Counted from the stretch's first letter, positions 17,324-26,645 are shown. The stretch: 64,000 bases of DNA from Bradyrhizobium sp. NP1 (GCF_030378205.1 NZ_CP127385.1:4628001-4692000); one strand, 5' to 3'. Notes: a model not told the origin generated them from the sequence alone. A program made the numbers and translations.

Positions 17324-17977
17324 ATGGCGAAGTCATCAGACATAATTCTAGTGCACGGCGCTTGGGCGGACGGCGAAGGTGATCCCGCTCCTTGCCGCCA
17401 GAGGTCACTCCGTCACCGCCGTGCAGCTTCCCCTGACGTCGCTCGGCGACGACGTGGCGACGGTCAGGCGGGCTATCGCGCTCGCGTCGGGTCCAATCAT
17501 CCTGGCAGGCCACTCCTACGGCGGCGCCGTTATATCCGAGGCCGGAAACGACCCGAAGGTCGAGGCGCTCGTGTACATCGCGGCCTTCGCTCCGGACGCG
17601 GGTGAGTCGGCAGGATCTCTCGGTGCGAGCGTCGAGCCTGCGCCGCTGGGTGCGGAAGTCCGCCCTGACGCGGAGGGGTATCTAAAGCTCACCCAATCGG
17701 GCGTGAGCTGCTCCTTTGCGCAGGATCTGACCGACACGGAAAAGCTGGTCCTCCATTCCGCCCAGTCGCCAACAGCGGGTGTTGCGTTGGGTGGAACGGT
17801 GTCCGCGCCGGCATGGCGCGGCAGGACGTGTCGCTATCTCGTCGCAACGAACGACCGCGCCATCCAGCCCGCCGGAGCATGGCCAAGCGCCTCAACGCGG
17901 CGGTTGTCGAGGTTGCCGCCAGCCATGTCGCGATGCTGTCACATCCGCAAGAAGTGGCGTCGCTGATAGCTGGATAA
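17324..17977 (+). pseudogene. Alpha/beta hydrolase broken by two short deletions
   Basis: Reading three frames in turn gives one hydrolase of about 220 residues. Frame 1 from ATG 17324 gives MAKSSDIILVHGAWADG. The frame opening just after 17365 gives KVIPLLAARGHSVTAV, the nucleophile elbow GPIILAGHSYGGAVIS and the body as far as NDRAIQPA. The frame from 17880 gives MAKRLNAAVVEVAASHVAML, whose SHVAML supplies the catalytic His, then SHPQEVASLIAG and TAA at 17977. About 10 bases appear missing near 17362 and a few near 17873. Intact relatives are small esterase-like hydrolases. The product is probably not made unless these are assembly errors. Confidence 0.8.
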
Positions 17978-18098
17978 GACGGGAAGCGCGGTTCATGTTG
18001 AAAATTTGCGAGGCTTCGGAGCTGAGGAGGATGAACCGAACGGCCGGCTCGGCAATGCCGGCGGCATCGCCTCTCTTGAGTCGGGCCGCCCTCCCGCG

Positions 18099-19112
18099 TC
18101 AGGAAACGCGGACAAGCGTTTTTCCAAAGTTGTGTCCCTCGAGCATACCGATGAATGCCTGCGGGGCCGCTTCCAAACCCTCGACAACATGCTCCCGGTG
18201 ACGAATGCGTCCGGAGTGAACCAACGGGGTTATCTCCGAGAGGAAGGCTCGATAGAGTTCTGGCGCGAACTCTGTGTTGATGAAGCCCCTGATCAGCAGG
18301 CTTCGCCGGAGGATCGCCAACATCGTCTCCACGACAGAATTCGGCTCGGCGGGTGCGTCCCCGTTGTAATATGCGATTAAGCCACAGACGGGAACGCGGG
18401 CGTAGCGGTTCAGGAGCGGCAAGACCGCGTTCCAGATCGGTCCGCCAACATTCTCGAAGTAGACATCGATCCCGTCGGGGCATGCAGCCGCGACCGCCTT
18501 CGAGAGGCCCCGCGCCTTGTGGTCAACGACGGCGTCGAATCGAAGCTCGTCACGCACATAGGCGCACTTTGCCGCGCCTCCGGCGATGCCGACCGCACGA
18601 GCGCCCGCCAATTGGGCCAGTTGGCCGACCACGGATCCAACTGCGCCTGCCGCGGACGAGACGACCACTGTTTCTCCGGGTTTGGGTTGCCCGATGGCTT
18701 GAAGGCCTGCATAGGCAGTGAACCCGGGCATTCCCAGGACACCCAGTGAGGTCTGAGGGGGGTTAAGCCCGGTCTCCACCCTTTGCAGGTCTCGCGGTAC
18801 GACCGCCGCGTGTGTGCGCCAGCCGATCCGCCCCTGGACGAGCTCTCCTCGGCTAAAGGATGGATGCCGCGAACGGACGACCTCGGCGACGACCTCCCCC
18901 TCCATGACACCGCCGACCTTGACTGGCGGGGCATAGGACTCGGCGTCGTTCATGCGTCCGCGCATGTAGGGGTCCAGCGAAAGAAACTTCGTCGCCACGA
19001 GGACCTGTCCCTCAAGCGGTTCGGGCAATGCACCGGTTTCCAGACGAAAATCACCCGCCCGGGGCAAGCCCTTCGGCCGCGCCGCCAAAACCACCTGTCT
19101 GTAGGGATCCAT
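18099..19112 (-). CDS. NADP-dependent oxidoreductase of the prostaglandin/leukotriene reductase (CurA-like) MDR class
   Basis: I take ATG 19112 (337 residues), preceded by GGGAG, over the longer frame to 19229. The N-terminus FLSLDPYMRGRMNDAESYAPP is diagnostic of the LTB4 12-hydroxydehydrogenase/prostaglandin reductase/curcumin reductase class. MPGFTAYAGL, VVVSSAAGAVGSVVGQLA and VYFENVGGPIWNAVLP follow in order. Zinc ligands are absent. These enzymes reduce alpha,beta-unsaturated ketones and aldehydes with NADPH. It is divergent from the GlxA-type regulator at 19454, which may control it. Confidence 0.92.
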   Translation of the reverse strand: MDPYRQVVLAARPKGLPRAGDFRLETGALPEPLEGQVLVATKFLSLDPYMRGRMNDAESYAPPVKVGGVMEGEVVAEVVRSRHPSFSRGELVQGRIGWRTHAAVVPRDLQRVETGLNPPQTSLGVLGMPGFTAYAGLQAIGQPKPGETVVVSSAAGAVGSVVGQLAQLAGARAVGIAGGAAKCAYVRDELRFDAVVDHKARGLSKAVAAACPDGIDVYFENVGGPIWNAVLPLLNRYARVPVCGLIAYYNGDAPAEPNSVVETMLAILRRSLLIRGFINTEFAPELYRAFLSEITPLVHSGRIRHREHVVEGLEAAPQAFIGMLEGHNFGKTLVRVS

Positions 19113-19432
19113 CGCAAACTCCCGGAGCGCGCTCCCTGGACAACGGGAAGGTTCAAACACTCCACGGCAATGTCGCTGGTCACTTCTATATGGCACCACC
19201 GGTTCCACAAAAGGTCGGAGATGCCGCAATTCAAGACATGGCGGTCAGACGTGGCCGCCCTCATGCGCGAACCGTTTAAGCCATTCGGTGGCGTCCCGAA
19301 TGGAGGCAAATATGTCCTGCGGCGACGCCCGGATTCGAGTAGGGTTCCTCCGTTAACTTGAACGTCGGGGCGATTGCCCCCATGTCCTGACAACCACCCG
19401 AAGCCACCTCGTTCGCCGATTGGGAGGCCACT
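19113..19432. other. Divergent promoter region between the enone reductase and the AraC regulator
   Basis: No gene is supported. The 8-mer ATGTCCTG occurs twice on the plus strand, near 19312 and 19382, and GGCGG-N10-CCGCC forms a weak dyad near 19245. GGGAGG at 19422-19427 is the likely ribosome-binding site of the regulator. Confidence 0.4.
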
Positions 19433-19453
19433 ATTCTGCGACTCGGGCTCCTC

Positions 19454-20377
19454 TTGCCGACAGGCTTCAGCGTGATGAGCTTCGCGCCGATCTCGGCTTT
19501 TGAAGCAGCCAATCTCGTTGCCGGCGAACGCTTCTATGATCTCCGAATTCTGTCGGAGACAGGTGAGCCACTTACAAACTCGCTCGGCTGGACGATGAAT
19601 ACCGAACCGCTGGGCGAAGGCAGTTTTGACACGCTCATGGTGGGCTCGGCGCCGGATTTGGTGCCGCCATCGCCACGCACGGTTGCCTATTTGCGCGAGG
19701 CCGTATCAACGACAAGGCGTATCACCTCAGTCTGCATTGCAGCGTTCACGCTGGCGGAAGCGGGAATTCTGGATGGCCGACGTGCGACCACGCACTGGTT
19801 GCGTGCCGAGGAACTTGGCAGGCGATTCCCCAAAGTCACCGTCGAAATGGATCGGATATTCATTGCCGACGGACCCGTGTGGACGTCGGCTGGGATGACG
19901 GCTGGCATTGATCTCGCGCTTGGTCTTATTGAACGCGACTTGGGCCAGCAGGCAGCGCAACGCACCGCGAGGGTGCTTGTCGTCCATCATCGCCGCGCTG
20001 GCGGTCAATCGCAGCATTCCGCAATGCTGCAGCTCGATGCCAAATCCGATCGCGTTCAAATTGCGCTGGCCTTTGCAAAGCAGAACCTTCGCGAACCGCT
20101 GACGGTCGAGCTGTTGGCCGACGCTGCCCGGCTAAGCCCTCGACAATTTAGTCGAGTGTTCCGGACAGAGACCGGCCTTTCGCCGGCAAAGGCAATTGAA
20201 AACCTGCGCCTCGAGGCCGCAAGGTTCATGCTCGAGCAAGGCCGGCTGCCAATCGAGGAAATTGCTCGCGAGACAGGATTCGGCGATCGCGAGCGAATGC
20301 GGCGCAGTTTCCTTCGTACCTTCAGTGCTACGCCCCAAGCCCTTCGCAACGCAGCGCATCCGCTGGCGACCATCTAA
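19454..20377 (+). CDS. GlxA-type AraC-family regulator (DJ-1/PfpI domain plus AraC HTH)
   Basis: The 307-residue frame starts at a TTG, but family N-termini and the GGGAGG at 19422 point to a start about seven codons earlier at ATT 19433 or CTG 19436, giving [I/M]LRLGLLLPTGFSVMSF; no ATG exists there. Residues 1-175 form a DJ-1/PfpI-like domain with the nucleophile-like Cys in SVCIAAFTLAEAGILDG. The C-terminal 100 residues hold the two AraC helix-turn-helices (LTVELLADAARLSPRQFSRVF and LPIEEIARETGFGDRERMRR). It probably controls the divergent enone reductase or downstream genes. A mutated start codon is possible. Confidence 0.88.
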   Translation: MPTGFSVMSFAPISAFEAANLVAGERFYDLRILSETGEPLTNSLGWTMNTEPLGEGSFDTLMVGSAPDLVPPSPRTVAYLREAVSTTRRITSVCIAAFTLAEAGILDGRRATTHWLRAEELGRRFPKVTVEMDRIFIADGPVWTSAGMTAGIDLALGLIERDLGQQAAQRTARVLVVHHRRAGGQSQHSAMLQLDAKSDRVQIALAFAKQNLREPLTVELLADAARLSPRQFSRVFRTETGLSPAKAIENLRLEAARFMLEQGRLPIEEIARETGFGDRERMRRSFLRTFSATPQALRNAAHPLATI

Positions 20378-20657
20378 CCGTTCGATGACCGCGATAGCGG
20401 CGCGGGCATTCGCTTCTCAAGCGCGGCGCTTCCACATCCAACTACGGCTTAGCCTCCTAGCCGCGTGCGGAGCTCCATCTGAACCTCCCATGTCTCGCTG
20501 GCATGGGGACCAGCTTACAAAGTCTTTTTCAGGCCGGACCGCCGCGCCTATAGCAAGACGGCACTGTGCGCGGGTCTGCCTGGCAGGCAGGGCTTCGCGG
20601 CCTCGATCCGTCAGCCCGGCACGAAGGCCAGCGCCTTGAACCTAGCGGAGCGTGCTC

Positions 20658-21281
20658 ATGTGCAACGGCATCAAGGCCTCGCTGTTCCTCCTTCTGTCGA
20701 TCACCATGTCTGGCGCAGCCGCGGCGCAGTCCGCCAGCGATCAACCGAAGGCAAGCGGCGTGGAAACAGACATCGCGAGGATCAAGCAGGCGATGCTCGG
20801 AAACTGGGAGAGCATCGCTCCGGAAGTGCGGCCGAGCGCAGGCAAGAGCCCCGACGGCTCGCTCAAGCCGTTCTACCTCAAGCGCGCTTTCAAGTATCTG
20901 CCGTCCGACCGGTTCGAGCTCGAGGTCGTCAACTCCGCCGACCCTTACGGTGCCGTGCCGCTCGCGCTCATCAAGATCGGCGGACATATGCTGTGGCAGG
21001 GCCCCCACCCGATCGCTGCGGGTGCGCAGAAGGTCGATTTCGTTGCCGATGAGAGCTACGAGGTCACTCCGCTCGCAGCGGGATTTGCCGACGTGCTCAA
21101 CAAGGTCGCCCCGGCAGGCTACGCCCCCTGGGCGGTCAACTCGCCGCAGAGCATCTTCGGGAAGACGTTTGTCCCGTTCGGTCTGAAGGAAGGGACGAGT
21201 TTCATGGAGTACGATCTCGTTTACCTCAGAGGAGACCTGCTGTTCTGGGGCGCGCGCAATATCCGACGGCCGCGGCTTTGA
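20658..21281 (+). CDS. Secreted protein of unknown function, probable frameshift at its 3' end
   Basis: I choose ATG 20658 with GGAG seven bases upstream (207 residues). Residues 1-24 are a signal peptide ending GAAAAQS. The mature part shows an N-terminal helix, VETDIARIKQAMLGNWESIAPEVRPSAGK-type sequence and a beta-rich core, with no known catalytic motif. The last codons read NIRRPRL. Skipping one C at 21263-21264 instead gives NIDGRGFDTEQNRPTNLQ and a natural stop at 21333. I infer the original protein ended there. The gene begins a plus-strand run toward the SDR, VOC and metallo-hydrolase genes. Function unknown. Confidence 0.7.
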   Translation: MCNGIKASLFLLLSITMSGAAAAQSASDQPKASGVETDIARIKQAMLGNWESIAPEVRPSAGKSPDGSLKPFYLKRAFKYLPSDRFELEVVNSADPYGAVPLALIKIGGHMLWQGPHPIAAGAQKVDFVADESYEVTPLAAGFADVLNKVAPAGYAPWAVNSPQSIFGKTFVPFGLKEGTSFMEYDLVYLRGDLLFWGARNIRRPRL

Positions 21282-21394
21282 TACCGAACAGAACCGGCCT
21301 ACCAACCTGCAGATCCCGCTGGTCCGAAAGTAGCGCGGGTGTGATAGAGTAATCGCGCTTTGGTCTTGAAAAATTGACTTGAGCAGGTACCTCC

Positions 21395-22306
21395 ATGGCC
21401 GGCTCTCCACAAGGCGAAATCCCTTCGCAGCTCGGCAAGACAGCCGTTGTCACGGGAGCCACGGGCGGCCTCGGCTACGAGACGGCCTTGGCCTTGGCCA
21501 AAGCCGGCGCAGAAGTCATACTGACCGGCCGCGACGATCGGAAGGGGCAATCGGCTCTCGAGAAAATCAGCGGCGAAGTGATCGGCGCCAAAGTAAGCTA
21601 CGAACATCTCGATCTGGCCAGCCTCGCATCGATCGCTGACTTCGCACAGCGGATGCACGTCCGGCAGTCCCTTGATCTCCTGATCAACAATGCGGGAGTG
21701 ATGGCGCTGCCCCGCCGGCAAACAACGGCGGATGGTTTTGAGATGCAATTAGGAACAAACTATCTGGGTCACTTCGCTCTCACGGCTCGGCTGATGCCAT
21801 TGTTGCGCCGGGCAGGCGAACCAAGAGTTGTCAGCGTCAGCAGCCTTGCGCACCGGACCGCGCGCATCGATTTCGGCGATCTGCAGGGTGCACGCCTGTA
21901 CTCGCCATGGAAGGCATACGGCCAATCCAAGCTCGCGTGTTTGATATTTGCGCTCGAACTGCAGCGGCGCAGTGACGCGGCCCGCGGGAACCTGATCAGT
22001 AACGCCGCCCATCCTGGATTTTCCCGAACCAACCTGTTCGCGAGCGGCCCGGGCGGCTTTATTTCTCTTGCGACCGCTTTCGCAGCGCCATTGTTAGGTC
22101 AGTCCGCGGCAGACGGCGCGAGGCCGATCCTGTTCGCAGCGACAAGCCCGCAAGCAAGGCCGGGCGCCTATTACGGACCCGGTGGAATCGGCGAATTGCG
22201 AGGCGCGCCAGCGCCCGCCCTGATCATGCCTCAAGCCCGCGACGCAACGACAGCTGCAAGACTTTGGGATGTGTCCGAAAAGCTGGTCGGTACGTCATTC
22301 GCTTGA
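21395..22306 (+). CDS. SDR-family oxidoreductase, retinol-dehydrogenase-like
   Basis: A 303-residue extended SDR of the retinol/protochlorophyllide reductase-like group. TGATGGLGYE (residues 28-37), NNAGVM, SVSSLAHRT and YGQSK supply the cofactor loop and the catalytic Asn, Ser, Tyr and Lys. The tail AYYGPGGIGELRGAPAPA is characteristic of this group. Enzymes of this type reduce or oxidise varied hydrophobic alcohols and carbonyls. It is followed 10 bases later by the VOC protein, so the two are probably co-translated. Confidence 0.9.
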   Translation: MAGSPQGEIPSQLGKTAVVTGATGGLGYETALALAKAGAEVILTGRDDRKGQSALEKISGEVIGAKVSYEHLDLASLASIADFAQRMHVRQSLDLLINNAGVMALPRRQTTADGFEMQLGTNYLGHFALTARLMPLLRRAGEPRVVSVSSLAHRTARIDFGDLQGARLYSPWKAYGQSKLACLIFALELQRRSDAARGNLISNAAHPGFSRTNLFASGPGGFISLATAFAAPLLGQSAADGARPILFAATSPQARPGAYYGPGGIGELRGAPAPALIMPQARDATTAARLWDVSEKLVGTSFA

Positions 22307-22316
22307 GGTACGACAG

Positions 22317-23003
22317 ATGCAACTCGCCAAGCAGATCATCGACGTCGGACTTTCGACCAACGATCTGGAGTCGATGCTGCGGTTCTGGCAGGAGGATGTC
22401 GGTCTGCGCTTCGATCATGTGCAGCCGATTCGCCGCGGACAGAAACAGTACAGGCACAATGAGCAAGGCTCGGTCATCAAGCTCAACCATCATGCGGAGC
22501 CCCTGCCCGAGGCCGCACCGAGCGGTTACCGCGAACTGATTATCGCGCGAGAGGGTCTGCAGAAACCGCGACGGATGGCCGATCCCGACGGCAATCGCGT
22601 TCAGCTGGTGCCGCCGGGATACGATGGTGTCACCCAGATAGCCGTCACCGTGGCGGTCCGCAGCCTCAGCGAACATCGCAGGTTCTATGGCGACATCCTC
22701 GGCTTCAGCGAACAGTCATGGTCGGACGGTCCGGCCTTTCGCCTGGGCGACAGCTTTGTTCTTCTCCAGGAAGACCGTGCGGCGACCGTCGATCCGATTC
22801 GTCAGGCACGCGGCTGGCGCTACATCACCCTGCAGATATCAGATATCGACGCCGTGCATGACGAACTGCGAAGCAAGGGCGTGCGCGAAGGTCTTGCACC
22901 GATCACGCTTGGAGACGTGGCGCGGATCTCGATGATCCTCGATCCGGACGGCAATTGGATCGAGCTGTCCCGCCGCGCCTCGATCGTCGGAAGCCTGTCT
23001 TGA
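22317..23003 (+). CDS. VOC-superfamily protein with two glyoxalase-like modules
   Basis: Start taken at ATG 22317 with GAGGT upstream (228 residues). The first module (IIDVGLSTNDLESMLRFWQEDVGLRF) and the second (AVTVAVRSLSEHRRFYGDILGF) each carry the beta-alpha-beta-beta-beta VOC fold, ending in MADPDGNRVQL and ILDPDGNWIEL, where the final Glu is a metal ligand in the second copy. Glyoxalases, extradiol dioxygenases and epimerases share this fold, so the reaction is open. It lies in the run 21395-24648 with the SDR and a metallo-beta-lactamase-fold enzyme. Confidence 0.88.
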   Translation: MQLAKQIIDVGLSTNDLESMLRFWQEDVGLRFDHVQPIRRGQKQYRHNEQGSVIKLNHHAEPLPEAAPSGYRELIIAREGLQKPRRMADPDGNRVQLVPPGYDGVTQIAVTVAVRSLSEHRRFYGDILGFSEQSWSDGPAFRLGDSFVLLQEDRAATVDPIRQARGWRYITLQISDIDAVHDELRSKGVREGLAPITLGDVARISMILDPDGNWIELSRRASIVGSLS

Positions 23004-23151
23004 GGAGAAATACTGTGGCCACCCATCCAAACCGGGCAGCGAAGATAGCCGCGACCGTTCCAACTGGAGCTTCGGAGGCGGGAGGGGGAATGCTGTCGGG
23101 CCCGTCCGAGGCCGGGTTCAGGTCGGATCAACAGAGCACGTAAAACCTCGG

Positions 23152-24648
23152 ATGCCCGGAGTGCCTCCACGATCTTCTTGGAAAGTGGGCATCTTCGCCC
23201 TGTCGGTGGCCGCCATGTTCGCCGGTCCCTTACCGGCCCAAAATGCCGGGCTCGATGCCGACGAAGTGATCCGCAAAGCTCAAGCCGCCATCGGGGGGCC
23301 TTCGGTGCATTCCATTCAAGTGATCGGTGTCGGTTCAGGCTCGTTGTTCGGCCAAGCGCTCGAACCCGATTTCGTATGGCCGAAATTGACGTACACCAGA
23401 TTCATTCGAGCGATGGATTTCGAAAATAATTCTTATCGGGAGGATGTGATTCGGGCCCGCGGCGAGTTGCTGGGAGGCGGAGCGACCCCTCCGTTCGGTC
23501 TCGGCGGCCTCCTGACCATCGGATTGCTCAAGGATGATCTCTGCTGGAACACAGCAAGACCGTTCGTCGGCCCCGCGCCCGGACAGCTCGAGGCTCGGGT
23601 CAACGATCTATGGACCACATCGCCGCAAGGAGTGCTCCTGGCTGCGAAACGCTACGGCGCCGTCGCCGCGAACAAGGTCGTGAATGGAGAGACTTTCACG
23701 ACTCTCAGTTTCGCCATCCCGCGCACATTGATGGCCGTCGTATGGCTCAACAAGGCGGGTTTCGTCGTCAGAATCGCTTCCAGAGTACCCGATGCGGTCC
23801 TTGGCGATACTGACATCGTCACCAGATTCGAAGATTACCGCGACGTTGAAGGACTGAAATTTCCCATGCGACTGCGGCAATCTCAGGCTGGGACGGAAGT
23901 GTTCGATATCGCGATTCAGAATGTGAAGGTCGATTTGCCCTTGCGGGTCGACGTACCTGCCGGCATTCGTGGAGCGAAGCCTTCGATCAACGTTCAGAAT
24001 GTGGGCTCGGGAGTTTGGTTTCTCGAGGGACCGACCCACAATAGCGTAGCGATCGAGATGAAGGACCAGATCGTGCTGGTCGAAAGTCCGATATCCGGCG
24101 GCTATGCCGAGCAGATGTTCCTCGCAGCCAACGCGTTGGTCGCCAGAAAGAAGGTGGGGACCGTGATCGCAACGCACCATCATTTCGATCACGCGGGCGG
24201 GTTGAGATACGCCGCAGCGGAAGGAGCCAAGCTGATGGTGAGTTCGTTGGCGCTGCCCTTTTACGAAAAGGTCTTCGCGAATCCGAACACCATCCATCCC
24301 GATCAACTCGCTGGGAGCGGCCGCAAGCCAGTTTTAGTCGGCGTCGACGAAGGCACGGTTCTCTCTGACGGTACGCAGAAGATCGAAATTCATGAAGTGC
24401 ACGACAGCTCTCATTCCCGCGGGTTCCTGATGGCCTATATTCCCGAGGGCCGGATCCTGATCGAGGCAGACGAGTTCCAAATCCCGCCCGCGGCCGCGTC
24501 TCTGCCCTTGCCCGTCGGCAGCGAGATCAACCTGGTCGAAAATCTGAATCGGCTCAAACTGCAGGTCGACACGATCTTGCCGCTTTACTCTCATGCCCTC
24601 ACAGGAAGAGAGCTTATAGTCCGTACCGAGAGGCCGCTGCAGAGGTAG
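23152..24648 (+). CDS. Secreted metallo-beta-lactamase-fold hydrolase with a large N-terminal domain
   Basis: A 498-residue protein. Residues 1-31 form a signal peptide (FALSVAAMFAGPLPAQN). Residues 32-280 are a beta-rich domain resembling lipoprotein-carrier folds. The metallo-hydrolase domain follows, with the metal motif ATHHHFDHAGG and later HDSSHSRG and ILIEADEFQ, so zinc ligands appear complete. The protein is probably periplasmic. The gene is 148 bases after the VOC gene. No strong ribosome-binding site precedes ATG 23152, so the start is moderately certain. Substrate unknown; a lactonase or ester hydrolase is possible. Confidence 0.87.
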   Translation: MPGVPPRSSWKVGIFALSVAAMFAGPLPAQNAGLDADEVIRKAQAAIGGPSVHSIQVIGVGSGSLFGQALEPDFVWPKLTYTRFIRAMDFENNSYREDVIRARGELLGGGATPPFGLGGLLTIGLLKDDLCWNTARPFVGPAPGQLEARVNDLWTTSPQGVLLAAKRYGAVAANKVVNGETFTTLSFAIPRTLMAVVWLNKAGFVVRIASRVPDAVLGDTDIVTRFEDYRDVEGLKFPMRLRQSQAGTEVFDIAIQNVKVDLPLRVDVPAGIRGAKPSINVQNVGSGVWFLEGPTHNSVAIEMKDQIVLVESPISGGYAEQMFLAANALVARKKVGTVIATHHHFDHAGGLRYAAAEGAKLMVSSLALPFYEKVFANPNTIHPDQLAGSGRKPVLVGVDEGTVLSDGTQKIEIHEVHDSSHSRGFLMAYIPEGRILIEADEFQIPPAAASLPLPVGSEINLVENLNRLKLQVDTILPLYSHALTGRELIVRTERPLQR

Positions 24649-25157
24649 GCTACCCGCGGAAGAAGACCGGCGGGACGACAGCGCGTCCTGCCGTGGGGGC
24701 GTTCAAATCGAACAGAGCTTGAGCCGTCAGGAGACGGCGTCGCCAGCGATCTGGATACACGCCCCGGCCGACCCGCCAGATACTGCTAGCAGCAGCGCGC
24801 CCCGTTCACAGCATATCCGGGACAGCCCGGCGCGCGTATTGCTACACAATCAAGCGCCTGATAGATTAGTGATTGTCTTTTGAAGCTGGCATGGCCGTTT
24901 GACCTTGGTTCTTGCCCGAAAGTCGATCACGATGCCGACTGCGTGCCCGAGGGCGCTCCAAAGGATCAGGAACCATGCGCGCGGCGCGACCGGGTTCGAT
25001 CCCGGGCGGACCTCGTCCAACATTCAGATTCTTATTGTGCGGAACGTCAACCGCCGTGGTTATCGCGGCGCACCCGGCGTCAAGGAGTAAGACGGCAAAA
25101 TACGTTCCAACTCGGAGCAAAAGACTCCGAGGGAATACAAATGAGGGGAGTAAACAA
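24649..25157. other. Intergenic region before the MFS transporter
   Basis: No gene is supported in these 509 bases. The first 50 bases hold a terminator-like hairpin. Near 24989-25010 the sequence GGTTCGATCCCGGG resembles a tRNA T-arm, but no acceptor partner or anticodon arm exists. AGGGGAG at 25144-25150 is the transporter's ribosome-binding site. Confidence 0.45.
24668..24693. terminator. Terminator-like hairpin after the metallo-hydrolase gene
   Basis: CGGCGGGACG (24668-24677), loop ACAGCG and CGTCCTGCCG (24684-24693) pair over 10 bases with one G-U. It lies 20 bases after the stop codon and has no T-run, so efficiency is uncertain. Confidence 0.45.
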
Positions 25158-26528
25158 ATGGCTATTCACGCAACCGGCGTCCGTACAATTCCTTCCGCTG
25201 AAAAGGAGCCGATCGCCGTCACAAAGCTGTTCTCCAAGATCGGCTGGCGGATTCTACCCTTCCTGATTGTTTGTTACATGATCGCGTTTCTGGATCGCAT
25301 CAACATCGGATATGCCCAGCTTCAGATGAAGCAGACGCTGACTTTCAGCGATGCGACATACGGCTTCGGCGCCGGCATATTCTTCGTCGGCTACTTCCTG
25401 TTCGAAGTACCCAGCAACCTGCTGCTCGAGCGCATCGGCGTTCGCAAGACGTTGCTGCGCATCATGTTCACATGGGGCATTGTTGCGTGCGCCATGGCGT
25501 TCGTGCAGACGCCGCTGCAATTCTATGTTGCCCGGTTCCTGCTCGGCGCACTCGAAGCGGGCTTCTTCCCCGGCATCATTCTCTATCTGACGTACTGGTA
25601 CCCTTCAGCACGGCGCGGCCAGATTATCGCGATGTTCATGACCGCAACAGCCATCGCGTCCGTGATTGCCGGTCCGCTTTCCGGCGCAACGATGAAGTAT
25701 CTTAACGACATCCAAGGCTGGCATGGCTGGCAGTGGCTCTTCATTTCCCAAGGCCTGCCCGCGTCAATCCTCGGTCTTGCCGCCTACTTCTATCTTCAGG
25801 ATAAACCCGAAGACGCCAAGTGGCTGAGTCCCGAGGAAAAAACCGCGCTGCGCTTCCAGCTCGATCACGATCACAAGGACGTCGAGTCCGCGCATCACGC
25901 CGGATTCTTCCAGATGCTGAAGGATCCGAAGGTCTACGGCCTTGCGTTCACCTACTTTCTGCTGCTGGGCGCGACCTACACCATGGTGTTCTGGATTCCC
26001 TCGCTGATCAAGAGCTGGGGCGTGGCCGATCTGTTGCACGTAGGTCTGCTTGCCACCTTGCCGCAGATCGCAGGCATCATCGGCACGATTCTGATGGGGC
26101 GTCACTCGGACAAGACCAGAGAGCGGCGGTGGCACTACGCCACCTGCGTAGCCGTCGCGGCAGTCGGCCTGTTGGCCATCACATTTTCCAACGGCAATTT
26201 GGTTGCGTCGATCGTAGGCCTGACGCTCGCCGGCCTCGGGTTCATCTCGGCGACGCCATTGTTCTTCACCACCACGACTGAGTACCTGTCCAAGGCAAGC
26301 GCCGCCGGCGGCATCGCGCTCATCAGCAGCCTCGGCAATCTCGGCCCGGCTGTCGCACCTTCCCTCACCGGCTACATTACCGCAACGACCGGCAACTCGC
26401 TCTTCAGCACCTATCTTATCGTGGCAGCCTACCTGCTGTCCGGCCTGCTGTTGCTGATCATCGTAAAGGCTGCGGACCCAAACGAGGTCCTGAACGAACC
26501 AGCTATCGAGGCCGGATTGACATCTTGA
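25158..26528 (+). CDS. Major facilitator superfamily transporter (anion/cation symporter type)
   Basis: Start placed at ATG 25158 with AGGGGAG seven bases upstream (456 residues). There are twelve hydrophobic segments, starting RILPFLIVCYMIAFLDRINIGYAQ; the DRxNIGYA motif identifies the ACS family that imports organic acid anions such as tartrate, phthalate or hydroxyphenylacetate. LLERIGVRKTLLRIMFTWG is the conserved loop 2-3 motif. It faces the SDR gene of the acetoacetate-decarboxylase-type operon across a bidirectional terminator. It might import that operon's substrate, but this is inferred from position only. Confidence 0.92.
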   Translation: MAIHATGVRTIPSAEKEPIAVTKLFSKIGWRILPFLIVCYMIAFLDRINIGYAQLQMKQTLTFSDATYGFGAGIFFVGYFLFEVPSNLLLERIGVRKTLLRIMFTWGIVACAMAFVQTPLQFYVARFLLGALEAGFFPGIILYLTYWYPSARRGQIIAMFMTATAIASVIAGPLSGATMKYLNDIQGWHGWQWLFISQGLPASILGLAAYFYLQDKPEDAKWLSPEEKTALRFQLDHDHKDVESAHHAGFFQMLKDPKVYGLAFTYFLLLGATYTMVFWIPSLIKSWGVADLLHVGLLATLPQIAGIIGTILMGRHSDKTRERRWHYATCVAVAAVGLLAITFSNGNLVASIVGLTLAGLGFISATPLFFTTTTEYLSKASAAGGIALISSLGNLGPAVAPSLTGYITATTGNSLFSTYLIVAAYLLSGLLLLIIVKAADPNEVLNEPAIEAGLTS

Positions 26529-26564
26529 AGGCAGCCGTCCGATGGTCCTGATAATTCAAGGTCC

Positions 26565-26596
26565 AAAAAGGGCGCCGCATCAAGCGGCGCCTTTTT
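26565..26596. terminator. Bidirectional rho-independent terminator
   Basis: AAAAA-G-GGCGCCGC-ATCAA-GCGGCGCC-TTTTT: a perfect 8-base GC stem (26571-26578 with 26584-26591), flanked by A5 on one side and T5 on the other. It serves the MFS gene on the plus strand and the SDR gene on the minus strand. Confidence 0.9.
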
Positions 26597-26645
26597 CGAG
26601 GTTCTTGAGGTCCATACGCTCAAGTCTTGCCTTCGAGCGCGAGCC

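Noticed and set aside
24985..25015. GGTTCGATCCCGGG resembles a tRNA T-arm
   Set aside because: The stem has a mismatch and there is no matching 5' acceptor, anticodon arm or CCA, so it is not a tRNA gene. It may be chance.
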